Part shown: positions 33,090 through 41,517 of the stretch, piece by piece
Layout: every line of letters begins with the position of its first letter
Position numbering within the stretch: the stretch's first letter is position 1
From: Bacteroidota bacterium
GTDB taxonomy: Bacteria > Bacteroidota > Bacteroidia > 2-12-FULL-35-15
NCBI GenBank assembly: GCA_947479085.1
Contig: CANJYB010000025.1
Location: 1-59,530, forward strand
DNA length: 59,530 bases
Direction: 5' to 3'
Notes under the pieces: generated by a model
Told to the model about the DNA's origin: nothing
Databases searched by the model: none
Seen by the model: the letters and a program-made list of their open reading frames with translations, nothing else
Program-made: the position numbers and the translations under genes

Positions 33090-35261
33090 ATGAAAAAAAC
33101 ACTACAATTAATTGTTATTTGCCTGTTTATGGCATCAACTGTCTTGGCTCAAGGGACACATGATTTGGAACTTTATAAAACATTTCATAAAAAGGAACTT
33201 ACCAAAGATAAAATTCTTGATATTCTTGTTCAAGGAAATATTGATGTAATTAAGCAACTTGTAATATCAGCAGGAGGAACTTTTCAATATTCTGCCGGTG
33301 ATATTGCAAAGGTTAGTCTGAGCATTGAAGGGATAGATAAAATAAGTGGCAGTAATGCTATTGAGCGAATTCAAACGATTGCACATTCTGCTCGTCCGCT
33401 GAACGATACCATGTTAAGAAACAGTAATGTTATCCCGGTTCATTCCGGTCAGGCTCCACTTGCACAAGGTTATAATGGGGCAGGAGTTGTTGTTGGTCTG
33501 ATAGATACCGGAATTGATTTTACGCATGGAGATTTTAAAGATAGTTTGGGTAACAGCCGTATAAAGTTTTTGTGGGACCATAATTTAAGTGGTGCACCTC
33601 CAGCTGGGTTTGCCTATGGGAGAGAATTTACAAATGCTAACATTGATGCAGGTCAGGCCTCCGCTTCTACAGATTATGCGTTTTTGGGACATGGTACTCA
33701 TGATGCAAGTATTGCTGCAGGTAATGGGCTTGCTTCCAATTCGTATAAAGGGGTTGCTCCTAAGTCAGATATCATTATGGTTGCTCTCAATTTTGGAAGT
33801 GCACAATCTTCTGTAGTAGATGGAGTTCAATATATTTATGCAAAGGCATTGGCAATGGGTAAACCTTGTGTTATAAATATAAGCATTGGAGGACAAATAG
33901 GCGGGGTTGGAAATTCATACAGTTCCCATGACGGGAAGGACTTGGAAGCACAATTGATCAATAATCTGATGAACGCTCATACAGGTCGAACTTTGGTAGC
34001 TGCTGTTGGTAATGATGGGGGAAATCCAATTCACCTTGGTTATACTGTAACAGCGGACACTAACTTTACAATGTTTACTCTTGCTTCTGCTTCTACCGGA
34101 ATTGATTTGCAATTGTATGGGAGCGTAACAGATTTATCTAACGTTAGTTTTTCAATTGGTGCAGACCAGATGTCACCTTCTCACTCTTTCAGAGGAAGAA
34201 TAAACTTCTCAACGGTTTTACCTTTAAACGTGTTAAGAAATGATACACTTTATAACAATGGAAACAGGATAGGGGTTATCCAGTCAAGAGCAACTTTGGC
34301 AAGTGCAGGTGTTTATGAAATGGAGTTTGTTATTGTACCTGATTCAACGACCTATAACTGGAGATTAATTACCACAGGTTCGGGTAAATTTGATTTATGG
34401 AGTGGTGATTTTTATAATGGAGTTCTGCCTTCGGTTTCAACAATGCCTGATATAGTTTTTTATAAATCACAGGATGCTCTGCAAACGGTCTGCAGCAGCT
34501 TCCAATGTCTTGATGATGTAGTAACTGTTGGAGCTTATGTTAACCGAAGAGGATTGGTTGATTATAATAATGTTTATGTTTTTAATCCCAATGCTTCTGT
34601 AGGAGTTCTCTGCAGTTATTCAAGCAATGGCCCTACCAGAGATGGCAGAATAAAACCGGACATTACTTCTCCCGGAGATTTTCTTGCTGCAGCAGGTGTA
34701 TTGGCACTTATCCCTAGTTATTATCTAGCCAACGGCTTGTTCGACCAGGTTACTGTGGATGCAAAGCACGTCACCGCAAGTGGAACTTCTTCAGCGGCTC
34801 CTTCTGTTGCAGGAATTGCAGCATTATATTTGCAAAAATATCCAAATGCAACAGCATTGCAGGTCAAAAATGCAATAACAGCTTGCGCCACACAGGATCA
34901 GTTTACGGGAAGTAATTTACCGGATAATTTTTGGGGATATGGGAAAGCAAATGCGTTTACAACTTTAACGGGTTGTAATAGTATTGGAGTAGGAAACCTT
35001 GATGCCCTAAATAATTCTTTACTGATTTACCCTAACCCTTCCGGAAGTGGAAATGAAATAAACATTTCAATTTCAAATTATAAGGGAAAGGATAAAACAG
35101 AATTGAAAATATACAATACAATTGGTGAATTGATAAAAGTAGTAAATGTTTCCGGTTCTTTGATTCAATTATCGGGAGCTATCCCTTCCGGTATTTATTT
35201 TTGTGACCTGATAGTTAATGGAAACAAAATCACTACACAGAAATTGATAATTTTAGAATAG
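33090..35261 (+). CDS. T9SS-secreted subtilisin-like serine protease (S8)
   Basis: 723 residues. Signal peptide (1-20, 'MASTVLAQG'). The propeptide runs to about 120. The S8 catalytic triad is Asp139 ('GLIDTGIDFTHGDF'), His201 ('LGHGTHDASIAAG') and Ser566 ('SGTSSAAPSVAGIAALYL'), with the oxyanion Asn region 'AAVGNDGG' near 305. A large insert lies between His and Ser (about 310-475). The C-terminal ~80 residues are a type A T9SS sorting domain ('LLIYPNPSGSGNEINISI', 'LKIYNTIGELIKV', 'GIYFCDLIVNG'). It is an extracellular or surface protease, and substrates are unknown. Confidence 0.93.
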   Translation: MKKTLQLIVICLFMASTVLAQGTHDLELYKTFHKKELTKDKILDILVQGNIDVIKQLVISAGGTFQYSAGDIAKVSLSIEGIDKISGSNAIERIQTIAHSARPLNDTMLRNSNVIPVHSGQAPLAQGYNGAGVVVGLIDTGIDFTHGDFKDSLGNSRIKFLWDHNLSGAPPAGFAYGREFTNANIDAGQASASTDYAFLGHGTHDASIAAGNGLASNSYKGVAPKSDIIMVALNFGSAQSSVVDGVQYIYAKALAMGKPCVINISIGGQIGGVGNSYSSHDGKDLEAQLINNLMNAHTGRTLVAAVGNDGGNPIHLGYTVTADTNFTMFTLASASTGIDLQLYGSVTDLSNVSFSIGADQMSPSHSFRGRINFSTVLPLNVLRNDTLYNNGNRIGVIQSRATLASAGVYEMEFVIVPDSTTYNWRLITTGSGKFDLWSGDFYNGVLPSVSTMPDIVFYKSQDALQTVCSSFQCLDDVVTVGAYVNRRGLVDYNNVYVFNPNASVGVLCSYSSNGPTRDGRIKPDITSPGDFLAAAGVLALIPSYYLANGLFDQVTVDAKHVTASGTSSAAPSVAGIAALYLQKYPNATALQVKNAITACATQDQFTGSNLPDNFWGYGKANAFTTLTGCNSIGVGNLDALNNSLLIYPNPSGSGNEINISISNYKGKDKTELKIYNTIGELIKVVNVSGSLIQLSGAIPSGIYFCDLIVNGNKITTQKLIILE

Positions 35262-35267
35262 ATTTCC

Positions 35268-35525
35268 ATGCAAAAGAGTTTAAGAGTTTTTGGTTTTTTA
35301 TCTATTGGTTTCGGGAGTATTGCAGCATTATTATGTCTGTTCCCATTAGGAATATTTTTTGCTGTTTTTGCTGGTTTTCTTGGAATGCTTTCTTCCACTG
35401 TCTATATATTTGTTGGTAGCCGCTACCAGATAGATTCTAAAAAACTTACTCCAGGCTTAATAGGAATCGCTTTAAGTTCAATACCAATCGTATTAATTGT
35501 AATTGCCAATTTTACTCATCATTAA
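35268..35525 (+). CDS. Small three-helix membrane protein
   Basis: 85 residues with three hydrophobic segments (about 5-24, 28-50, 62-82) and no recognised motif. It lies between the protease stop (6 bp) and the prenyltransferase start (5 bp), so probably cotranscribed with ubiA-like. 'LSSTVYIFVGSRYQIDSKKL' is the hydrophilic loop. Function unknown. Confidence 0.7.
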   Translation: MQKSLRVFGFLSIGFGSIAALLCLFPLGIFFAVFAGFLGMLSSTVYIFVGSRYQIDSKKLTPGLIGIALSSIPIVLIVIANFTHH

Positions 35526-35530
35526 TTATA

Positions 35531-36406
35531 ATGTCATCATCTTCAAAAACGATTACTAATTATTTATCATTAGTAAAATTCAGTCATACCATATTTGCTT
35601 TACCTTTTGCCATTATTGGGTATTTTCTGGCAATTACATTTACTCATGCTCCCTTCGATATTAAATTATTTGCATTGGTAATTTTATGTATGGTATTTGC
35701 AAGGAGTTCAGCCATGGCCTTCAATAGATATATTGATAGAAAGTATGATGAAAAAAATTCAAGAACTGTTATACGTGAAATTCCAGCGGGAGTGATTAAA
35801 CCAGGCAATGCATTGGCATTTGTTATCATCAGCAGCCTCTTATTTGTTGCCACTACTTACTTTATCAATTCTCTTTGTTTTTATTTATCTCCCATTGCTT
35901 TGGCATTAATTTTAGGATATAGTCTTACCAAGCGGTTCACTGCTTTATGCCATCTTATTTTAGGAGTTGGTTTGTCATTAGCCCCTATAGGTGCTTACCT
36001 TGCAGTCACCGGCAAATTCGATTGGTTGCCCTTATTCTTTTCTTTTGCAGTTTTATTCTGGGTTTCGGGTTTCGATATTATTTACGCATTGCAGGATGAA
36101 GAGTTTGATAAATCTCAGAATTTAAAATCCATTCCGGTTTGGTTGGGCAAAAAGGGAGCTTTGATGCTTTCAAATTTGTTACATATTGTAAGTGCTTCGT
36201 TTATTATTTACGCAGGTTTTTATGCTCATTTTAATTTTTGGTACTGGATTGGTGCATTTCTGTTCGTTGGGTTGCTTATATACCAGCACTCTATTGTAAA
36301 ACCAAACGATTTAAGTAAAGTGAATCTTGCTTTTGCCACCACTAATGGTATAGCAAGTGTTTTGTTTGCTATATTTGTTTTAATAAACCTTGCTTTATTA
36401 AAATGA
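35531..36406 (+). CDS. UbiA family prenyltransferase
   Basis: 291 residues, about nine membrane helices. First Asp-rich motif 'NRYIDRKYDEKNSRT' (Asn65, Asp69, Asp73) and second 'FDIIYALQDEEFDKSQNLKS' (Asp182, Asp189, Asp193) bind prenyl diphosphate through Mg2+. In Bacteroidota these UbiA-like enzymes usually belong to menaquinone synthesis, often the futalosine-pathway prenyltransferase MqnP. No other quinone gene is nearby, so the aromatic substrate is an inference. Confidence 0.9.
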   Translation: MSSSSKTITNYLSLVKFSHTIFALPFAIIGYFLAITFTHAPFDIKLFALVILCMVFARSSAMAFNRYIDRKYDEKNSRTVIREIPAGVIKPGNALAFVIISSLLFVATTYFINSLCFYLSPIALALILGYSLTKRFTALCHLILGVGLSLAPIGAYLAVTGKFDWLPLFFSFAVLFWVSGFDIIYALQDEEFDKSQNLKSIPVWLGKKGALMLSNLLHIVSASFIIYAGFYAHFNFWYWIGAFLFVGLLIYQHSIVKPNDLSKVNLAFATTNGIASVLFAIFVLINLALLK

Positions 36407-36468
36407 TTGTTTTGACAATGAATCAATAGTATGATTTGTTCGATCCATATTTTAAAATACTTTCGTAA

Positions 36469-37899
36469 ATGAGTTCTTCCTTGTCTGAAAAACAATCAAA
36501 AATAAATTTCATTTGCAATTCACTTTTATTTCTCTCTTCCGTTTCCTTCCTTTTTTTTTATTTAATACTTAGTTATTTTAACAGGCCAGCTTTCGATGAT
36601 TTTATTGGGATTTATTTTGCTGAAGGGAAAAGTATTTTTCAATACGTAAGTGAAATGTATTTAACTATTAGCGGGCGATGGATAAGTTGGGCTTATATGT
36701 ATTCTGTCATTTCTTCAGCAAGTTCCTTCCAGGGGATGTACACATACTTTTTTATTTATTATATTTTTACTCTTGCAATCTTAATTTATTCTTTCAATCA
36801 GATAATTCAAGCTTTTTTTGTTAGATTATTTAACATTTCTATTTCTTTTAAAATATCTCTTGTTTATAGCGTTCTTTTTTTGGCATGTTTCTACTTTTTT
36901 ACTTTTCAAAATATAGAAACATGGTGGTATATTGGTGCAAGCTTTATGTACCTTCAGGGTATTGTTTTCCTTTTGTTAGGCATTGCTCTTTTGTTGAGGA
37001 AAAAAAAGACGTTTATTCATTATTTTCTTATTGTTTTTAGTTTCATTTATGCTGGCTCTTGTTATGAGGTGTATTCCTTAATAATCTGTTTCCTTTTTGT
37101 TAGTCTGATTATTTATTTCCTGTTGAAGAATAAGAAAAATTGGAAATCTTTAAGAGAACACTGGTTTTTTAAAGGATTTCTAATAGCCTTTATTTCAATG
37201 AGTGCATCTTCCTTAATATGTGTATTTGCTAAAAGTAATCTTGACAGGAGCAATGATTATAAATTTGATCTGGCAAGAAAATCCTTAGGTTCCGATTGGA
37301 GCGTTATTTTAAATTTTTTAGGTGAAAATAAACTTGCAGTCGCAATTCTTTTGGCGATGGTCTGGTTTATAGTAGGGATTAATATTAAAAATCACACCCT
37401 TTCAAATAGAAATAATGAATTGATAAAAGCGACATTTAAGTTTTCTCTGTTTACTCTTTTTAGCTCAGTGCTAATTACTTATTTATTTCAAAAATTGTTT
37501 CTATACGATTGCCTGATACCTTCGAGAGGATGGGCATTTACCAGCATAGCTCTTGCATTTTTTTGCTGTTTCTCTTTTCTTTTAATAGGTTATTTTTTTT
37601 CAATTAATATTATTCTTCAAAATGCCATTAAGGTTTTGATTCCTGTCATAGTTTTTACTGTATTGACTTACAATTTAATTAACCAATATAAAATTACCAA
37701 TGTATATTCGGAAAAGTATGATGCATTAATAGATTCTTTTTTAGATGCAAAAAAGAACAATAACAGAGAAACCTTTTATATGGAAAAACTTCCGGATTCA
37801 GGTATGTTAATGCAACTTGATATGGAAGATGATTCGCATGACCCAATATTCCTGAAAAATATCTTAGGTCTTGATTTTGAAATTAAAGTGAAACAATAG
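36469..37899 (+). CDS. Polytopic membrane protein (DUF6056-like, possible GT-C)
   Basis: 476 residues with about 11-12 hydrophobic segments. Early in the protein 'FNRPAFDDFIGIYF' gives an acidic pair just after helix 1, and 'YLTISGRWISWAY' follows. These resemble DUF6056 and some lipid-linked glycosyltransferases (GT-C), in which an Asp-Asp motif in the first extracytoplasmic loop is catalytic. A soluble C-terminal tail (about 420-476) contains 'NNNRETFYMEKLPDSGMLMQ'. Activity is unproven. It converges with the metalloprotease gene with only 7 bp between stops. Confidence 0.65.
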   Translation: MSSSLSEKQSKINFICNSLLFLSSVSFLFFYLILSYFNRPAFDDFIGIYFAEGKSIFQYVSEMYLTISGRWISWAYMYSVISSASSFQGMYTYFFIYYIFTLAILIYSFNQIIQAFFVRLFNISISFKISLVYSVLFLACFYFFTFQNIETWWYIGASFMYLQGIVFLLLGIALLLRKKKTFIHYFLIVFSFIYAGSCYEVYSLIICFLFVSLIIYFLLKNKKNWKSLREHWFFKGFLIAFISMSASSLICVFAKSNLDRSNDYKFDLARKSLGSDWSVILNFLGENKLAVAILLAMVWFIVGINIKNHTLSNRNNELIKATFKFSLFTLFSSVLITYLFQKLFLYDCLIPSRGWAFTSIALAFFCCFSFLLIGYFFSINIILQNAIKVLIPVIVFTVLTYNLINQYKITNVYSEKYDALIDSFLDAKKNNNRETFYMEKLPDSGMLMQLDMEDDSHDPIFLKNILGLDFEIKVKQ

Positions 37900-37906
37900 T
37901 GTAACT

Positions 37907-39061
37907 TTAATTTTTTACAAATTTTTGATTGATTTGAGAATCAAAAGAATTAACTGTTATGAAATAGATACCTTTAGTTAAGGTTGAAATATCATTGCTA
38001 AAGGTTTTCCCTAAGTCCATTAAAGTTTCACCCAAGATGTTTTTTACCAGGATACTTTTAATCTTATCTTTAGGTATGGATGTGGCAATATATAAAATGT
38101 CATTACTTGGATTAGGATACACTTCCAATTGATTATTTACTGAACTAAATTCATTAACTCCTAAGCTCGGATTAATAGTCCATCCAATATCTTTAAGAAT
38201 ACCAATACAGATAGGGCCAGGGTTATGAAGAGCATAAGCAGGATTGCCATTCGGTGTCATCAGTTCGTTTACATTACCTGCGGGATAAGTAGCCTCATTT
38301 AAATGTGTGATGCTGGAACCAAGTGTAAATGAAGCCGGGGCATAAATTCTTGGTTTAACGCCTCCATTAGCTGCCATTGCATTTGCTCCGTTAAAATAAA
38401 CACTATTGCTTTTTAACTTTGGTGATAGGGTAGTGGAGGGGTTCGGAAAGGAATCCAATTGCTGATTGGTACCACTAACAAGGAACTCATCAAACACGGA
38501 AGGCAATGTATCCAGGTTTGGCCAAGGAAAGGCTTGCACCAGGTTATAAAAATCTGCACTACGTAACATTCCAAAAGAACCAATTCCAGAAGAATCTTTT
38601 GCAAGGCTTAGAAAGCCAAGCCCGTGACATAATTCGTGAAGTACAATAGTAGCCAAATCATACTGCCCGGCAGGAACTGTTCCTGAGGTTCCGCAATACC
38701 AGTTAACTGTGCTGTTAAGAAACATTTCCACATCAGGTACTCCTACATTTAATTCTGTGCCTGCAATTGAATTGGCCAATGAGGTAGCATACCATCTATC
38801 TGTCATGGGTGCTCCTGCGAAATTTTTTATTCCGTTCGGGAAAGTAATACCCAAGGTGCCTGCAGGTAAAAGTTGGAGATGAGCTGTTACTTTTATTGGC
38901 ACAGACGATACTACTGTATTTGCCCATATATCAGCAGCATATTGATAGGCTGTTTGTGCTTGTGTTGTAAAACCATTATAGGTTATGTTGAAAGTTGCAG
39001 TTTGAGCTTTTAACGTATTTATAAAACATAAAGCTATTATGAAGGAGTAAATTTTTTTCAT
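37907..39061 (-). CDS. T9SS-secreted zinc metalloprotease-like protein
   Basis: 384 residues. Signal peptide (1-20, 'LCFINTLKAQT'). A metzincin-like zinc site 'TIVLHELCHGLGFLS' (His142, Glu143, His146) is preceded by 'YQYAADIWANTVVSSVPIKV'. Paired Cys such as Cys123 suggest disulfides. The C-terminal ~75 residues are a T9SS type A domain ('NQLEVYPNPSNDILYIATSI', 'LGETLMDLGK', 'LTKGIYFITVN'). It is probably an extracellular peptidase; the third zinc ligand is not certain by eye. Related in design to the secreted subtilase 3-5 kb upstream. Confidence 0.85.
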   Translation of the reverse strand: MKKIYSFIIALCFINTLKAQTATFNITYNGFTTQAQTAYQYAADIWANTVVSSVPIKVTAHLQLLPAGTLGITFPNGIKNFAGAPMTDRWYATSLANSIAGTELNVGVPDVEMFLNSTVNWYCGTSGTVPAGQYDLATIVLHELCHGLGFLSLAKDSSGIGSFGMLRSADFYNLVQAFPWPNLDTLPSVFDEFLVSGTNQQLDSFPNPSTTLSPKLKSNSVYFNGANAMAANGGVKPRIYAPASFTLGSSITHLNEATYPAGNVNELMTPNGNPAYALHNPGPICIGILKDIGWTINPSLGVNEFSSVNNQLEVYPNPSNDILYIATSIPKDKIKSILVKNILGETLMDLGKTFSNDISTLTKGIYFITVNSFDSQINQKFVKN

Positions 39062-39171
39062 TGGAATATTTTTTTGGAAAAGTAATAATAATTTGGGAAG
39101 GAAGAATGCAGATTTAAAAATTTATAACTGTACCTATTTTAATTTGCATCCTTATTTTATTTAACGGAAAT

Positions 39172-39203
39172 AAAAAAAGCCCGGCACCTAAGTGCCGGGC
39201 TTT
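39172..39203 (-). terminator. Terminator ending the copper-region transcript
   Basis: GCCCGGCAC and GTGCCGGGC form a perfect 9-bp stem flanked by AAA/TTT. On the minus strand it is followed by a T-run and lies 19 bp after the stop of the small Cys-rich gene. Confidence 0.88.
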
Positions 39204-39221
39204 GTTATAGAAGCGAACTTT

Positions 39222-39374
39222 CTATTTGCCGTTCTCACAGCATGGGCTTCCAGGATAGCAACATGCTTTACCTGGTGCACAGCAATCGTTTGCTTTTTTT
39301 GTTGTGCCGCTTGCAAACACAATTGTACCTGCTACTAATGATAGTGCTACGATACTTAAAACTATTTTTTTCAT
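39222..39374 (-). CDS. Small secreted Cys-rich protein
   Basis: 50 residues. A signal-like N-terminus reads 'KKIVLSIVALSLVAGTIVFA' (2-21). The mature peptide of about 28 residues contains seven Cys, mostly paired: 'DCCAPGKACCYPGSPCCENG'. Paired Cys in such a short exported peptide at the end of a copper gene run suggest metal binding. The start follows a 33-bp gap after 39408-39776, and a terminator follows directly, so it is probably the last gene of the transcript. I have no family name for it. Confidence 0.7.
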   Translation of the reverse strand: MKKIVLSIVALSLVAGTIVFASGTTKKANDCCAPGKACCYPGSPCCENGK

Positions 39375-39407
39375 ATTATTTAATTTTTAATTGATTTATT
39401 AATGATT

Positions 39408-39776
39408 TTAACTGAAATTAATTCTTGTTTTAAAAGTGGAACTGATTTCCGGAGGATGAAAACAATCAGAAGTAAAAAAGGAAACGAGATTGTTTTCTGG
39501 TTCTGATGTAAAAGTTTTAGCATAAACTGAATTTTTAAATTCAAGTATGGTTTGCACCGGATTAAAAACAAAACAACAGGTACACATCCCGAAAGGATTA
39601 CAAACTCCATTGTCACAACAATTGTTCATATTCCTTTTATTGTCTGGAGATGTTTTGTGTTTACAACATGCATGTGTTTCCGATTGTTGATTTAATGAAT
39701 CATAAACCCTTGCTGCAACTGGTTGGACAGTTAGCAAACAAATATAAATGGCAAGAAGTAAAGATGATATTTTCAT
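39408..39776 (-). CDS. Cys-rich secreted protein of the copper region
   Basis: 122 residues. Signal peptide (1-22, 'LLAIYICLLTVQPVAARV'). A Cys cluster follows: 'ETHACCKHKTSPDNKRNMNN', 'CCDNGVCNPFGMCTCCFVFN' (about 35-70), ten or more Cys. A 'CFHPPEIS' motif near the C-terminus recalls the PP end of HYC_CC_PP-type proteins encoded further along this cluster. A metal-binding role in the periplasm is inferred from composition and neighbours. Confidence 0.7.
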   Translation of the reverse strand: MKISSLLLAIYICLLTVQPVAARVYDSLNQQSETHACCKHKTSPDNKRNMNNCCDNGVCNPFGMCTCCFVFNPVQTILEFKNSVYAKTFTSEPENNLVSFFTSDCFHPPEISSTFKTRINFS

Positions 39777-39832
39777 TGTCTTTTTTAACTGCTTTTAATA
39801 CTCAATAATAATGCCAATGCTGCTGCCTTTGT

Positions 39833-40057
39833 TTATTTCTTTACCACTTTTGTTAATTCCATATCACACTTGATACAGGTGCCTTCTTTGTCTGAAATTA
39901 CTTCCGGATGCATTTCGCATTGATAGTAGGCATCACCTGTTTTTATTTTTGTTGTGTCAACGGCCATGCTTTGGTTAGTCACCGCAGGGGAAGTTGAATT
40001 AGTGCACCCGGCTAATAGTAAACCAATAGTAACTGATAGTACCGCAATTTTTTTCAT
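39833..40057 (-). CDS. Heavy-metal-binding domain lipoprotein
   Basis: 74 residues. 'KKIAVLSVTIGLLLAGCTNS' is a lipoprotein signal with lipobox LAGC (Cys18). The mature domain 'YYQCEMHPEVISDKEGTCIK' plus 'CDMEL' carries the Y-x-C-P/E-M-H-P...C-x-x-C-x-M-x-L pattern of the heavy-metal-binding domain found in CusB/CopA-type copper systems. It is probably an outer- or inner-membrane anchored copper buffer. It lies 6 bp downstream of the 40064-41512 gene. Confidence 0.88.
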   Translation of the reverse strand: MKKIAVLSVTIGLLLAGCTNSTSPAVTNQSMAVDTTKIKTGDAYYQCEMHPEVISDKEGTCIKCDMELTKVVKK

Positions 40058-40063
40058 TTTTTT

Positions 40064-41512
40064 TTATTGTTTAATTAATTTTTGTGTAAAGACTGTTTTA
40101 TTTGTTTTGAATTGAACAGAATAGATACCCTTGCTTAATGCTGAAATATCCAACTGTATAGAAGACGTATTGTTTATCAATTTATTGATAACAGTTTCTC
40201 CCAATAGATTTACCACATTTAGTTCACCGGTTGCTCCCTGATATATAAAATTTATAATTATAGTATTGTTTGCTGGATTAGGATAAATGGTAAAAGGATT
40301 TTCTTCCTTTACTTCATTTATACCTGTAGTTGTAAATGTTCCCATCCTGTATTTTACAGTTCCTGATGCATCATCTTCCCATACTACAAAAACTTTTCCA
40401 TTTCCAACTGCAACGTCCGCATTGGTCACGTCATTTAAATCCACAGTATCATACATTGCCGGAAACCCGTTTAAAATATTATCTGTAAATAAAATAGGTA
40501 GTTCAGCACTACCTGCTACAAATTGTTCCCAAACTATAGCTGCTGCATTTCCATTTGAAGCTATTCTTGGAAAGTTCTGTTGGGTTAATCCGGCTATGTT
40601 TCCGGTCAATGTAACTCCGGGAGAACCTGACATACCTGTTATAGATGATTTGCTTAAATAGGTTCGGTTGGTTCCGCTGGCTCCATTCATAAATGTTGAA
40701 TACAATGTATCTCCTATTATTACTCCATCCGGACCGGTTGAAGGGCAAGACATCAACATCCAGTTTTGCTGATCTATATTCATTCCACCGGAAAAACTAT
40801 TTCCGGAATTAGTTGAAATTCCTGCCCAACTATCACGAATATTACTATTGTTATCTCTGTATAGCATTGCCACTGTGTTTCCGGAAGAAGTAATTGTTCC
40901 CGGACAACAATCGCATACGGTTGAACTCATACTGCTCCAGCCGCTTGCTTTATGGTCGATGGAAAAAGAACTTCCAAAGTTAACAGACTTTGCCACTACC
41001 CATCTTGCGGCTCCAAAGGAAGCATCGAATTTCATAAACCCTACTATTGGATTTCCTGATGCATCAGTAGTAACAGCAGGAAAACGGGAAATACTATCTG
41101 CAATATTATCTATCTGAACTGGTGTTGAAAAGGTCATTCCTCCATTAAATGAACGAACACAAAAAATATGGCAAGTATCTGAAGCTTCCGGTGATTGTTT
41201 ATAGACCACATAGACAGTGTCCCCATGGCTTGCAATGTCAGGACCAAACCAGGAGACACCCGCTATAGTAATATTCATGGGGTTTAACATAACAGGAGTT
41301 GTAAACGAAGTTCCATTCCAACGGGAAAACATAGCGCGACTGGAATGATGCCAAACTAAAAGCGGATTTCCACTTCTGTCAAGTGCTATCCTTGGATGGT
41401 CGTTTCCCGAAGCCGATGTGGAAACATTCATACCCATTCCCCAGGTGATTCCACTTTGTGCAGAAATTTTTAAAGAAAAAAGAATAAACAGAAGGCCAAT
41501 TGTTCTTTTCAT
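40064..41512 (-). CDS. T9SS-secreted beta-propeller (sialidase/BNR-like) protein
   Basis: 482 residues. Signal peptide (1-18, 'LLFILFSLKISAQSG'). A six-bladed sialidase-like propeller follows, with BNR/Asp-box-like stretches 'IALDRSGNPLLVWHHSSRAM', 'SFNGGMTFSTPVQI' and 'STNSGNSFSGGMNI'. A 'VCDCCPG' Cys cluster lies near residue 198. The C-terminus is a T9SS type A domain ('FTIYPNPANNTIIINFIY', 'LNVVNLLGETV', 'LSKGIYSVQF'). There is no evidence of glycosidase activity; the Cys cluster and location suggest a surface copper-related or binding protein. Confidence 0.82.
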   Translation of the reverse strand: MKRTIGLLFILFSLKISAQSGITWGMGMNVSTSASGNDHPRIALDRSGNPLLVWHHSSRAMFSRWNGTSFTTPVMLNPMNITIAGVSWFGPDIASHGDTVYVVYKQSPEASDTCHIFCVRSFNGGMTFSTPVQIDNIADSISRFPAVTTDASGNPIVGFMKFDASFGAARWVVAKSVNFGSSFSIDHKASGWSSMSSTVCDCCPGTITSSGNTVAMLYRDNNSNIRDSWAGISTNSGNSFSGGMNIDQQNWMLMSCPSTGPDGVIIGDTLYSTFMNGASGTNRTYLSKSSITGMSGSPGVTLTGNIAGLTQQNFPRIASNGNAAAIVWEQFVAGSAELPILFTDNILNGFPAMYDTVDLNDVTNADVAVGNGKVFVVWEDDASGTVKYRMGTFTTTGINEVKEENPFTIYPNPANNTIIINFIYQGATGELNVVNLLGETVINKLINNTSSIQLDISALSKGIYSVQFKTNKTVFTQKLIKQ

Positions 41513-41517
41513 GTTAG

